From: Pseudoselenomonas ruminantium
Lineage (GTDB): Bacteria; Bacillota; Negativicutes; Selenomonadales; Selenomonadaceae
Assembly (NCBI GenBank): GCA_002373045.1
Contig: DFHU01000022.1
Span: forward strand, 113,820-154,706
DNA length: 40,887 nucleotides
Direction: 5' to 3'
Shown here: in pieces, positions 1 to 8,545 of the stretch
Layout of the letters: each line of letters starts with the position of its first letter
How positions within the stretch are numbered: position 1 is the stretch's first letter
Translations under genes and position numbers: made by a program
The notes under the pieces: generated by a model
Told to the model about the DNA's origin: nothing
The model's input: the letters and a program-made list of their open reading frames with translations, nothing else
Databases searched by the model: none

Positions 1-159
1 GTACTTTTTGAGACTGTAGTAAAACATTGCAAAAAATGTCATTTTAGAGCCTAAGAGTATCAAAAAGTCCCTGTATAATAAAAAATTAGAAAAAAATTGG
101 ACTTTGTAAAAGTCCTTTGCTATAATGTAGTTTGTAAATTCTACAGTCTCAAAAAGTAC
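1..159. repeat. Perfect 19-bp inverted repeat flanking the polysaccharide promoter
   Basis: Bases 1-19 (gtactttttgagactgtag) are the exact reverse complement of 141-159. The right copy is half of a larger palindrome: 17-nt arms at 141-157 and 160-176 around the dinucleotide AC (158-159). The left copy begins with GT, the complement of AC, followed by the same 17-nt arm, as if the window edge cut an inverted second site at its centre. The 121 bases in between carry the promoter. Half-sites around a non-palindromic 2-bp core, in inverted orientation, are what a serine invertase site looks like. An operator for a DNA-binding protein is the alternative. Confidence 0.7.
98..126 (+). promoter_or_regulatory. 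Sigma-70-type extended -10 promoter of the polysaccharide operon
   Basis: A perfect -10 (TATAAT, 121-126) is preceded by TGC (118-120), making an extended -10. A weak -35 (TTGGAC, 98-103) lies 17 bases upstream. The small inverted repeat ggactt/aagtcc (99-104, 110-115) overlaps the -35 and spacer and could be an operator. Transcription would start near 133 and run into the palindrome at 141-176 before the first gene. Confidence 0.7.
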
Positions 160-180
160 ACTTTTTGAGACTGTAGTTTT
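141..180 (+). promoter_or_regulatory. 17-bp leader palindrome, possible attenuator or recombination site
   Basis: Arms 141-157 and 160-176 are perfectly complementary with a 2-nt centre and are followed by TTTT (177-180) and a partial third copy of the motif (TTTTGAGACTT, 176-186). In RNA this is an AT-rich stem between the promoter and the first gene, so it could act as a weak terminator or attenuator. At DNA level it could be a recombinase or repressor site. Confidence 0.55.
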
Positions 181-233
181 GAGACTTATGCTATTGCAAT
201 ATGCATGTAAAAAATATTAGGGGTGATTACGAA

Positions 234-401
234 ATGTTCGAGGTCAAACAGACCGAGGAAATGCTCAATAAAACGTTCCGGCTGCCAGCCAGCCTGCTGG
301 ACGAGCTGGCAAGGATTGCTGAGCATGAGAAAGTGTCTGTGAACAATCTGGTGCGGCAGTGCTGTGAGTACGCCTTATCCAACATGAAATCGGAAAAATA
401 A
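234..401 (+). CDS. Ribbon-helix-helix (Arc/CopG-type) DNA-binding protein
   Basis: A 55-residue protein. I start it at ATG 234 because AGGGGTG (219-225) is well placed; the upstream ATG at 201 has no ribosome-binding site. Residues 12-18 (NKTFRLP) fit the DNA-contacting beta strand, 19-32 (ASLLDELARIAEHE) helix A, and 35-51 (SVNNLVRQCCEYALSNM) helix B. This is the complete minimal RHH fold, which binds palindromic DNA as a dimer. It is the first gene after the promoter and inverted repeats and lies 18 nt before the sugar-transferase gene. I infer that it binds those repeats and regulates itself and the polysaccharide operon. No toxin partner is visible, so an antitoxin role is less likely. 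Confidence 0.75.
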   Translation: MFEVKQTEEMLNKTFRLPASLLDELARIAEHEKVSVNNLVRQCCEYALSNMKSEK

Positions 402-419
402 AAGCAAGAAAGGAATCAT

Positions 420-1844
420 ATGACATTGACCATGCAAAAACGTAATAACGGTATACGTCAAAGGCTGCGTCCATATCTTGCACCCATAATTTTTATGAGT
501 GCGGATTATCTTGCAGTGATACTGACCGGCTTGATTTCAACGGGAATATATGACTTGGAAATTGACCCAAGTTATATCTATCTATGGCTGCCGCTGACCT
601 TCCTGATATTTTTGGCTCAGGCCAAAGCCTATGCGACCATGCAGCCCATTATCTATACCGTCAGGAATATATTCTATGCGGCAACTTACGGACTTATCGC
701 TTATATCGTTGCCTTGTATTTTTTTACGGACTGGATGGCGGCGCGTTCCTTCTTTGTGGTATTCTGGCTGGTTTTACTGATTACGCTCTACATCGAACGC
801 CTGTTTATAAGCCTGTGGCTGAAACACAGCCATCATTTGTATGAAGATGTGATTTTCGTAGGAGCAGGCAAGACAGCAGAACGTGCCTTGCATTACTTTC
901 AGGATGATTTGGGGTATCGGTACCATGTTATTGGCTTTTTGGATGATGATCCGATTTCCGACAAAATCCCAGACAAATACAAGTTGCTGGGAAAAATCAG
1001 CGAAGCAGAAAAGATTGTGGAAAACAGTCATGTACAGAACGTAATCATCACGGCACCGGGGATGGAGCGCGATAAATTGCAGCAGCTTATCACCACCGTC
1101 CAGCCCCATGTACGCAATTTGTCCTATGTGCCGGATTTAATTGGCACGCCGATGGCGGGTGTGGAAGCACAATCGCTGTTCAGTGAAGAAATCCTCATGT
1201 TGCATATGAAGAACAATCTTGCCTTGCGGCGCAACCGGATTTATAAACGCTTATTTGATTTGATACTGAGCGTTGCAGGCGGTATAGCCATCAGCCCCAT
1301 ATTGCTCGTTCTGGCAATATGTATAAAACTGGATTCCAAAGGAAATGTATTCTACAATGCAGACCGCATTGGCAAAGACGGCAGGAATTTTAAGTGTTAT
1401 AAATTCCGTTCCATGTATATCAACGGCGATGAAATCCTCAAGGATTATCTGGCCAAGAATCCGGAAGCTGCTACGGAATGGAAGGAATACGCCAAACTTC
1501 GCGATTATGACCCACGGGTTACTAAGGCCGGTACATGGATGCGTAAATACAGCCTTGATGAACTGCCACAGATACTCAATGTCATAAAAGGTGATATGAG
1601 TTTGGTAGGGCCAAGACCATATCTTCCAAGAGAAAAGGAAGATATTGGCGAGGAACTCAGTACCATAACCATGAGTATGCCGGGAATCACCGGCTATTGG
1701 CAGGTAAGCGGTAGAAATGATGTCAGCTTTCAAGAGCGAGTTAACATGGATGCATGGTATGTTAGGAACTGGTCAGTGTGGCTTGATATTATGTATTTGA
1801 CTAAAACTTTTACCACTGTAATAAGGGGTAAAGGTGCATATTAA
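420..1844 (+). CDS. Polyprenyl-phosphate sugar-1-phosphate transferase (WbaP/WcaJ family)
   Basis: A 474-residue initiating transferase that moves a sugar-1-phosphate from a nucleotide sugar to undecaprenyl phosphate in the inner membrane, the first step of repeat-unit assembly. About four hydrophobic segments lie within residues 15-130, then a nucleotide-binding-like domain (VIFVGAGKTAERAL, about 143-156). The catalytic half begins at KRLFDLILSVAGG (about 277) with one more membrane segment, followed by RIGKDGRNFKCYKFRSM, DPRVTKAGTWMRKYSLDELP and the MSLVGPRP motif. The length matches full-length WbaP-type enzymes. The start is supported by AGAAAGGA (407-414). The sugar (galactose, glucose or another) cannot be told from the sequence. 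Confidence 0.92.
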   Translation: MTLTMQKRNNGIRQRLRPYLAPIIFMSADYLAVILTGLISTGIYDLEIDPSYIYLWLPLTFLIFLAQAKAYATMQPIIYTVRNIFYAATYGLIAYIVALYFFTDWMAARSFFVVFWLVLLITLYIERLFISLWLKHSHHLYEDVIFVGAGKTAERALHYFQDDLGYRYHVIGFLDDDPISDKIPDKYKLLGKISEAEKIVENSHVQNVIITAPGMERDKLQQLITTVQPHVRNLSYVPDLIGTPMAGVEAQSLFSEEILMLHMKNNLALRRNRIYKRLFDLILSVAGGIAISPILLVLAICIKLDSKGNVFYNADRIGKDGRNFKCYKFRSMYINGDEILKDYLAKNPEAATEWKEYAKLRDYDPRVTKAGTWMRKYSLDELPQILNVIKGDMSLVGPRPYLPREKEDIGEELSTITMSMPGITGYWQVSGRNDVSFQERVNMDAWYVRNWSVWLDIMYLTKTFTTVIRGKGAY

Positions 1845-1867
1845 AAGAAATAGGGAGAAATAAGTCG

Positions 1868-3211
1868 ATGGAAAATAATGCACAGGATAAAAAAATTGAC
1901 TTCGCCAACCTATGGTTGGTGATGAAAAGAAAGAAAAAGATATGTGTTGGCATTGTTGGAAGTTGCACAGCGGTATCGCTGGCGATTGCCCTAGTTCTAC
2001 CCCCAACCTATGAATCAATTACGACAGTGCAGACTCGTGTAACAGGTGCTGGTGTGAGTGGTGATATGGCAGCTGCTATGAGATTAGGATTAGGATCGAG
2101 CACTTCACCGACAGCGACTTATTCAGAACTTATGAAATCAAATGCTGTTTTGCAACCGATTATTGACGAGCTGGATCGGGATGAAGATGAAAAGAGATAT
2201 CTTACTCCTGAAAGTTTCGCTAAAAATAATTTAAAAATAGAAAATATTAAGCAGACAAATATTTTAAAAGTGACAGCAAAAGGAAGAACTCCGGAAGAAG
2301 CGCAAATGATTTCCAAGCATGTAGTAGAAAACTTTCTGGTCATGATGACGGATATGAACAAGGAAACGCAGAGCTTGTTGGTGCAATTTCTGAATGAGCG
2401 AGTAGAGGTGGCGAAAAAAGAGGCCGAGGAAGCAAGAAATAAGTTTGCTACGTATCAGAAGGAACATGGCATTTACAGCCCAAATGAACAGGCCAAAATT
2501 GCCGTAAACAAAATGAATGCCTTTGACGAAGCTATTGGCAATATGCGCGTTCAGCAACAGGCTAATCAGGCCAAGGTGGACAGTGCGGCAGCACAATTAG
2601 GTGATATCAATGCCAATAGCCAAAGCTTAAAAATCAACGACAATGCAAACGTACAAAACTTGCGGTCAAAGATTATTGCTGCTGAAGTGGATTTGGTTGG
2701 CTTGCGTCAGCAATATACAGAAGAAAACCCGAATGTAATCAAGGCTGAGGAAAAACTGACAGCCTTGAAGCAAAATTTGGCACAGGAAGTAAATGCCTTG
2801 GTGGCATCCAAATACACCACGATTAATCCTACGCAGGAATCCCTGATAAAAGATCAGGTTAATGCACAAGTGGCCATAGAGGTATCCAAGGCAAGCGAAC
2901 AGGCTGTTGCCAAACGCCGTGATGAAAAGGCAAAAGAACTGGATGATTTCCCGCAGGAAGTACAGGAATATATGAACCTCCAGCGCGACACGGTTATTAA
3001 AGAGGGTATCTATACTGACCTAATCAAGCAGATGGAAAACAACAAAATCCGTCAGGCCATGGATTCCATGGATATTCAGGTAATAGATGAAGCTAATTTG
3101 CCCTTTGTAGATCAACCGGTATGGCCAAGAAAAAAAATCATGTTTTTAGTAGGCGCTTTGATAGGATGCTTATTGATGTTAATCTATTGTATAAAAAATA
3201 TAAGGGGTTAA
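1868..3211 (+). CDS. Wzz/chain-length determinant family protein
   Basis: A 447-residue polysaccharide co-polymerase that sets chain length with Wzy. One membrane helix lies near residues 26-48 and a second near 424-446, just after the proline-rich LPFVDQPVWP stretch typical of Wzz. The periplasmic region between them is Lys/Glu/Ala/Gln-rich and probably coiled coil (about 165-395). No C-terminal tyrosine kinase domain is present, and no separate kinase or phosphatase is seen in the window. That favours an O-antigen-like or group-4-like mode over a Wzc-dependent capsule. It follows the sugar transferase by 23 nt. Confidence 0.88.
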   Translation: MENNAQDKKIDFANLWLVMKRKKKICVGIVGSCTAVSLAIALVLPPTYESITTVQTRVTGAGVSGDMAAAMRLGLGSSTSPTATYSELMKSNAVLQPIIDELDRDEDEKRYLTPESFAKNNLKIENIKQTNILKVTAKGRTPEEAQMISKHVVENFLVMMTDMNKETQSLLVQFLNERVEVAKKEAEEARNKFATYQKEHGIYSPNEQAKIAVNKMNAFDEAIGNMRVQQQANQAKVDSAAAQLGDINANSQSLKINDNANVQNLRSKIIAAEVDLVGLRQQYTEENPNVIKAEEKLTALKQNLAQEVNALVASKYTTINPTQESLIKDQVNAQVAIEVSKASEQAVAKRRDEKAKELDDFPQEVQEYMNLQRDTVIKEGIYTDLIKQMENNKIRQAMDSMDIQVIDEANLPFVDQPVWPRKKIMFLVGALIGCLLMLIYCIKNIRG

Positions 3212-3214
3212 TAC

Positions 3215-4009
3215 ATGAAGAAAATAAGTTTAAGAGAACTACAATTAATTGAGTTAGATGTATTAGAGTATTTTGTTAAATTTTGTAAAAAAAATAATTT
3301 AAGATATGTACTTATTGGAGGGTCGTTGCTAGGTGCTATTAGACATAAAGGATTTATTCCTTGGGATGATGATATTGATATTGGGATGCCTCGGCCCGAT
3401 TATGAAAGATTGAAAAAATTAACGCTGAATACAGAAAAATATAAAATGCTAACTTTCGATCGTATGGAATTAGATATTCCCCTAATAAAGATAGTTGACA
3501 AAAGAACTGTTGTTGAAAGCTCAGAAGATGGAAAACATCATGTATGGATAGATGTTATACCTATTGATGGTTTGCCAGCAGATGATATCGTTACTAGTAA
3601 TCTTTATAAAAAAATATTTTTTTATAGAAAAATTAGTATTTTATGTAGACTTAGATGGGGGCAAGGTAGAAGCTTTATAAAAAAATTATCTGGAATATTT
3701 TTAAAACCGCTAGCGCAGTTGCTTTGGGGAAGTAAGAAATGTGCAGAAATGCTCGAAGAAATTGCAACAAGTAATGATTATGAGACTTCAGATTATGTTG
3801 GAGTGGTTACGTGGGGACGCTATGGTGTTGGTGAAAAGATGCCAAAAGATAAATTTGAAAAGTTCACAGAAGTTGAATTTGAAGGTAAATTTTTCCAAGC
3901 AACGAGTTATTGGGATAGTTACTTAACAGGTATTTATGGTGATTATATGAAATTACCGCCATTGGATCAGCAAATGGGTGATCATCAGATAACTGCATAT
4001 ATTGAATAA
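3215..4009 (+). CDS. LicD family phosphotransferase
   Basis: A 264-residue protein of the LicD/fukutin-related (FKRP) nucleotidyltransferase fold. The signature GGSLLGAIRHKGFIPWDDDIDIG spans about residues 35-57, with the metal-binding Asp cluster DDDIDI intact. LicD enzymes transfer a phospho-alcohol (phosphocholine, ribitol phosphate or similar) from a CDP donor onto a glycan. It starts 3 nt after the Wzz gene and begins the AT-rich block. The next genes encode an IspD/TarI-like cytidylyltransferase and an SDR, which suggests that this cluster makes its own CDP-linked donor. The acceptor and the transferred group are unknown. Confidence 0.88.
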   Translation: MKKISLRELQLIELDVLEYFVKFCKKNNLRYVLIGGSLLGAIRHKGFIPWDDDIDIGMPRPDYERLKKLTLNTEKYKMLTFDRMELDIPLIKIVDKRTVVESSEDGKHHVWIDVIPIDGLPADDIVTSNLYKKIFFYRKISILCRLRWGQGRSFIKKLSGIFLKPLAQLLWGSKKCAEMLEEIATSNDYETSDYVGVVTWGRYGVGEKMPKDKFEKFTEVEFEGKFFQATSYWDSYLTGIYGDYMKLPPLDQQMGDHQITAYIE

Positions 4010-4088
4010 GAACAATGGATTGAAGCAGTATATAGTTCAAATGTTCATGAATTTGATGAGCGTTAAGATTATTTTGGAGGTGCTCGAG

Positions 4089-4805
4089 ATGACTGTAGCA
4101 ATAGTTATAGCTGGTGGCGTAGGAAGTCGCGCCGGTCAAGATATTCCGAAGCAATTTATAAATATTAATGATAAGCCTATAATTATTTATACACTTGAAG
4201 GATTTCAAAAACATCCAGAGGTAGATGCAATTGAAGTCGTTTGTTTAGACGGATGGCATGAAATATTGCGTGCTTATGCAAAACAATATAATATTACAAA
4301 ATTAAGATGGATCGTTTCAGGTGGTGAATCAGGTCAAGAATCTATTCGCAATGGTGTTTACGCACTGAAAAATAAATGTAAAGATGATGATGTAGTAATA
4401 ATACACGATGGTATTCGTCCTATGGTAGATGAAGAGGTGTTGTCCGATGTTATTATTACTTGTAAAAAATATGGTAATGCTGTATCATCTTTGCCGTACA
4501 ATGAACAAATTTTTTTAGTAAATGATGATAAAACAACAAAACAATATATTCCTCGTGAAACATTGCGGCGGGTGATGACACCTCAGGCTTATACATTTGG
4601 AAAGCTATTGTGGGCATACCAGAAAGCATTTGAAGAGAATATTGGGATAAAAGGTTCGTCATACACGAATACAATGATGGCAGATCTTGGCGAGGTTTTG
4701 TATTTTGCAAAAGGATCCAATAAAAATATCAAGATTACTAATCCTGAGGATTTTGAATTGTTTAAATCAATGCTTAGTATCAAAAAAAGTTCTTGGTTAA
4801 GGTGA
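4089..4805 (+). CDS. IspD/TarI-family cytidylyltransferase (probable CDP-polyol synthesis)
   Basis: A 238-residue protein starting at ATG 4089 behind GGAGGT (4076-4081). The longer frame from 4002 overlaps licD and has no ribosome-binding site. The N-terminus AIVIAGGVGSRAGQDIPKQF is the IspD/TarI CTP-binding loop, and VIIHDGIRPMV and PRETLRRVMTPQAYTF also fit the family. IspD makes CDP-methylerythritol and TarI makes CDP-ribitol. Placed between licD and an SDR inside a glycan cluster, a CDP-ribitol-like or other CDP-alcohol product is more likely than an isoprenoid role. Its exact substrate is an inference from context. Confidence 0.83.
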   Translation: MTVAIVIAGGVGSRAGQDIPKQFININDKPIIIYTLEGFQKHPEVDAIEVVCLDGWHEILRAYAKQYNITKLRWIVSGGESGQESIRNGVYALKNKCKDDDVVIIHDGIRPMVDEEVLSDVIITCKKYGNAVSSLPYNEQIFLVNDDKTTKQYIPRETLRRVMTPQAYTFGKLLWAYQKAFEENIGIKGSSYTNTMMADLGEVLYFAKGSNKNIKITNPEDFELFKSMLSIKKSSWLR

Positions 4806-4813
4806 GTGGTGTT

Positions 4814-5866
4814 ATGTATATAGATAATAAAGCATATACTGATGATATCGAAGCTATTATCAATAGAAATCTTCCGTGGAATCAATTAGAGTCAAAGTCT
4901 GTATTAATAACAGGGGCATCAGGATTAATAGGTACCTGTATTATAGATGCTATTCAATTGTTAAACAAGAGAAAGAAACTTAATATTTCTATATTTGCAT
5001 TGGCTAGGAATCGATTGAATTTAGAAGAGCGATTTCATGATTATATAGGTGAAGATGGTTTTTATGTTATTACAGCAGATGTAAATAAAACGATACAATT
5101 AAGCGAAAAAATAGATTATATTATACATGCTGCAAGTAATACGCATCCAAGGGCTTATGCTACAGATCCTATAGGATCTATAATGACTAATATTGTGGGG
5201 TTAAATAATTTATTACAATATGCAAATTGTATAAAGACTAAAAGGGTTGTATTTTTATCGTCAGTAGAAATATATGGGCGGGCTCATGCACAAAATGACA
5301 TCTTTGATGAAAATTATTGTGGGTATATCGATTCTAATACGTTGCGCGCTGGATATCCAGAAGGGAAGCGCGCAGGAGAGGCGCTTTGCCAAGCTTATAG
5401 AGAAAAATATGGCATGGATATTGTAATTCCAAGGTTGTCTAGGATTTATGGTCCAAGTGTAAAAAACGATGATACGAAAGCAATGTCACAATTTATAAGC
5501 GATGCTGTAGCTGGTAAAGACATTGTGTTGAAAAGTGAGGGGTTACAGAGATTTTCATATACCTATGTTTCAGATGCCGTTGCAGGTATATTTACAGTTT
5601 TACTCAAAGGAGAGGACGGAGAAGCCTATAATATTGCAAATTTAGATGAGAATTATTCATTAAAAGAGATTTCTTTGTTCTTATCTAGTATAGCAAATAC
5701 AAATGTAATATATGATTTGCCAAATCAAACGGAGAAAAAAGGATTTTCGAAATCAATGGTAGCAATAATGAATGCGAATAAATTAAAAAAATTGGGTTGG
5801 ACAAATAAATATACATTGCAAGATGGCTTAAAAAGGACGGTAAATATACTAAAGCAATTAAAATAG
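4814..5866 (+). CDS. Extended SDR NAD-dependent epimerase/dehydratase
   Basis: A 350-residue protein. ATG 4814 is chosen because AAGGTGAGTG (4799-4808) precedes it; a TTG at 4793 is in frame but overlaps the cytidylyltransferase. The Rossmann signature GASGLIG lies at residues 34-40. The active-site pair appears as YPEGK (YxxxK), with SSVEIYG upstream supplying the Ser. The Y-x-E-G-K-R context resembles UDP-glucuronate decarboxylases and related sugar-nucleotide dehydratases. It may make a nucleotide sugar for the repeat unit, or take part in making the CDP-linked group with its two upstream neighbours. I cannot choose between these. Confidence 0.82.
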   Translation: MYIDNKAYTDDIEAIINRNLPWNQLESKSVLITGASGLIGTCIIDAIQLLNKRKKLNISIFALARNRLNLEERFHDYIGEDGFYVITADVNKTIQLSEKIDYIIHAASNTHPRAYATDPIGSIMTNIVGLNNLLQYANCIKTKRVVFLSSVEIYGRAHAQNDIFDENYCGYIDSNTLRAGYPEGKRAGEALCQAYREKYGMDIVIPRLSRIYGPSVKNDDTKAMSQFISDAVAGKDIVLKSEGLQRFSYTYVSDAVAGIFTVLLKGEDGEAYNIANLDENYSLKEISLFLSSIANTNVIYDLPNQTEKKGFSKSMVAIMNANKLKKLGWTNKYTLQDGLKRTVNILKQLK

Positions 5867-5890
5867 TTATGCTCAAGGTGTTTACTATAT

Positions 5891-7012
5891 TTGAATAGGG
5901 TGGAGGCTTTGAAAAAGAAAATTGCAATTGTCGAAAATACAATAAATAATGTAGGTGGGCGAGAGCGTGTTTCTATAAATTTAGCAAATTCGCTAACTGA
6001 AAACTTTGATGTATATATAATTTGTTTTTACAAAGGTAATACGGAATGTCCTTATTATATTAACGAAGAAGTTAAAATTTTTTATTTAAATGAATTTAAG
6101 GGAAAAAGACGGAAAGCAATTGTAAAATATATTATACAAACAAGAAATTTAATAAAGAGTCTGTGTATTGATATTATTATTGCTGCAGGAAGAAATGCTA
6201 TACCTATTATACCTATAGCATCTATTGGGCTTAATATCAAGAACGTTTTTTGGGAACATGTTACTTTAAGTAGTAAGTATATAGAAACCACTAATTATCA
6301 AAAAATAATTTTTGATTTTATAACGTTCATAATAGTTAATTTTTTTAATGAGATTGTAGTTTTAACAGATTCTGAAAAAAACAATTATATAAACAAATGT
6401 GGGGCGAATAGTTTAAATGTTCATACTGTACCCAATCTGATAGATGACGATGTTATTTTGTCTGATGGGAAGAAGAAAAAAAGAGAAAGAAAAATTATAT
6501 CCGTTGGTAGAATAGCATCTGAAAAAAATTATGAATCAATAATTAGGGTCGCAGCAAAAGTCTTGGCTGAGAAACAAAATTGGGTTTGGGAAGTTTATGG
6601 TGATGGAGACGAGAAGTATTTAAATAAGTTAATACAGTATAAGAATATTTTTTCCCTTGATAGACTTATTTTTAAGGGGAAAGCAAGCGATTTAAAAGAG
6701 ATATATTCCAATGCTTCATTGTTGGTTTTGACATCTAAGTACGAAAGCTTTGGTTTGGTGTTAGTGGAATCTAAATTGAATGGAATTCCTGCTATAGCAT
6801 TTAATGTTGATTCTGGACCACGAGATATAATATCCGATGGATTAGATGGCTTTCTTATTAAACCGTTTGATGAGGATTTGATGGCAAATAAGATTTGTTA
6901 TTTAATAAGTGATGAGTCATTATTGCAGATGTTTTCGGATAACTGTTATGATAATGCAGACAAATTCAAGAATGGTAATATATTGAAAAAATGGATAAAG
7001 TTATTACTATAG
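5891..7012 (+). CDS. Family 4 glycosyltransferase
   Basis: A GT-B enzyme of about 373 residues. The N-terminal half carries INNVGGRERVSINLAN, the usual acceptor-side GG loop. The C-terminal half has VGRIASEKNYESIIRVA and the donor-binding YESFGLVLVESKLNGIPAIA stretch with the EX7E spacing. It probably adds one sugar of the repeat unit at the cytoplasmic face of the membrane. The start is uncertain: TTG 5891 has AAGGTG (5875-5880), while TTG 5909 sits only 2 nt after GGAGG. Strong AT bias is shared with the neighbours. Confidence 0.82.
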   Translation: MNRVEALKKKIAIVENTINNVGGRERVSINLANSLTENFDVYIICFYKGNTECPYYINEEVKIFYLNEFKGKRRKAIVKYIIQTRNLIKSLCIDIIIAAGRNAIPIIPIASIGLNIKNVFWEHVTLSSKYIETTNYQKIIFDFITFIIVNFFNEIVVLTDSEKNNYINKCGANSLNVHTVPNLIDDDVILSDGKKKKRERKIISVGRIASEKNYESIIRVAAKVLAEKQNWVWEVYGDGDEKYLNKLIQYKNIFSLDRLIFKGKASDLKEIYSNASLLVLTSKYESFGLVLVESKLNGIPAIAFNVDSGPRDIISDGLDGFLIKPFDEDLMANKICYLISDESLLQMFSDNCYDNADKFKNGNILKKWIKLLL

Positions 7013-7051
7013 AAATGTCTTAGTGAGTTTGTCGTTAAGGAAGTGGTTTTT

Positions 7052-8545
7052 ATGCCGATATTTTCATTTATAACAGTATTATATTTGGTTTATTTGTTCA
7101 CAAAAAATAAATCGATAGAACAGAAATTTATAGAGCTATTAGTATTTACTACTTTTGTTCAAGTAATGCATCCGCAGGGATATTTTATTAAATTAGGATC
7201 ATTAGAACCACAACATTTTACAGTATGTCAAATAATATTATTATTATATACTATATATTGTTTTTTTATCAAAAAATTATATATAACAAAAAGTATAGTG
7301 TATATTTGTCTCATACTTTTATTTTTACCACTTTTTACAATAATAATTAATAATTATATATACCCGTATGAAAATCTGATATTGTCGGTTAATGATTCAT
7401 GGGACATGTATTATATGGGAGAGACTGCTAAGCAAAAAATATCATTTAATTTTAGCGATTTTAGAAGGGTGTTTTTCCCTTTTGTTGGCTGTTTAATGGT
7501 TATAATAATCGTTAAAAATAATATAACTGAAAGTCAATTGTATGCATCTTTGGAAAAAATATGCAATATGTTTAAATATGTGTTGACATTTGGTATATTA
7601 GAATTCTTGTTAAAAAATGTTTTTAATTTGCCAGATTTAACTTATGGATTTACAGAACTGTTTTTCGGTGTGAGTGAATTGTCAACAGTAACAGAACCAA
7701 CAATGAGAGGAAATTTATATTTAGTTCAGGGCCCAACAAAAGAAGCGTCACATTTTGTCATTTCTTTATTTACAATGTCACTTTTTTATATTTCATTATG
7801 TGCTGTCAAGGCAAGGTCTAGTCATAAAAGCTTTATCACATCACTATGTAAAAGCCCGTTGCTGTTGTGTGTTTTTTTAATGTTTGGAACGAGTGGTATG
7901 TCTGCTTTTTGGTATACAACCATGATTGTTGCATTTATATTTGTGCTATGGTATAAGTTTACAAAACTTAATAAAGATGATGTTTTTAAAAGTATAATAT
8001 TTATTACAATATTGACTGTTTCAATATCTATTTTTGCTATTAACATTTTTAATGATGACCTATTTTATTTATTTGAGCGTTTTGATAGAATAACAAGTTC
8101 GTTAGAAATATTGACGCAGAATCCGGCTATTTTCTTTACTTTAACTATTGACACTGACACAGATATTTCTACAGTAATAAGGCTTTTTTCTATTTATGAG
8201 GTAGGAAGTAACGTTTTTGATCGACCTTTTGGAGGGTTGGGTCCGGGAGTGCAGTATGCCCATGATACTTTTGTTACGACATTATGTGATTTTGGTGTGA
8301 TGGGCTTAATGATTTGGATTAAGCTAATACGTGCAAATATAGTATTTCAAAGAAAGTATGATTTTAGCATGTTAGTAATCATACTTGTAGCGGGAGTCCC
8401 TTTGGGTGTTCCTCATAGCATTATGATTCAGTTTTACCCAATATTGTTATTGGAATGCACTGCGCTTTATTGTGATGAAGGACTTAAGGAGGATAATAAT
8501 GCTAAAAAGCTATCCATTGATATCAATAATTACAGCAGTCTATAA
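7052..8545 (+). CDS. Probable O-antigen/polysaccharide polymerase Wzy
   Basis: A 497-residue, highly hydrophobic protein with about ten predicted membrane helices and a larger polar loop (about residues 110-150 and again near 330-390), as in Wzy polymerases. The motif GGLGPGVQYAHDTF, just before the last helices, resembles the periplasmic ligase/polymerase H-containing loop. Wzy proteins diverge strongly, so the call rests on topology plus co-occurrence with Wzz and Wzx, and no other polymerase is present. The start ATG 7052 follows AAGGAAG (7037-7043). The 3' end overlaps the next gene by 47 nt. Confidence 0.72.
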   Translation: MPIFSFITVLYLVYLFTKNKSIEQKFIELLVFTTFVQVMHPQGYFIKLGSLEPQHFTVCQIILLLYTIYCFFIKKLYITKSIVYICLILLFLPLFTIIINNYIYPYENLILSVNDSWDMYYMGETAKQKISFNFSDFRRVFFPFVGCLMVIIIVKNNITESQLYASLEKICNMFKYVLTFGILEFLLKNVFNLPDLTYGFTELFFGVSELSTVTEPTMRGNLYLVQGPTKEASHFVISLFTMSLFYISLCAVKARSSHKSFITSLCKSPLLLCVFLMFGTSGMSAFWYTTMIVAFIFVLWYKFTKLNKDDVFKSIIFITILTVSISIFAINIFNDDLFYLFERFDRITSSLEILTQNPAIFFTLTIDTDTDISTVIRLFSIYEVGSNVFDRPFGGLGPGVQYAHDTFVTTLCDFGVMGLMIWIKLIRANIVFQRKYDFSMLVIILVAGVPLGVPHSIMIQFYPILLLECTALYCDEGLKEDNNAKKLSIDINNYSSL

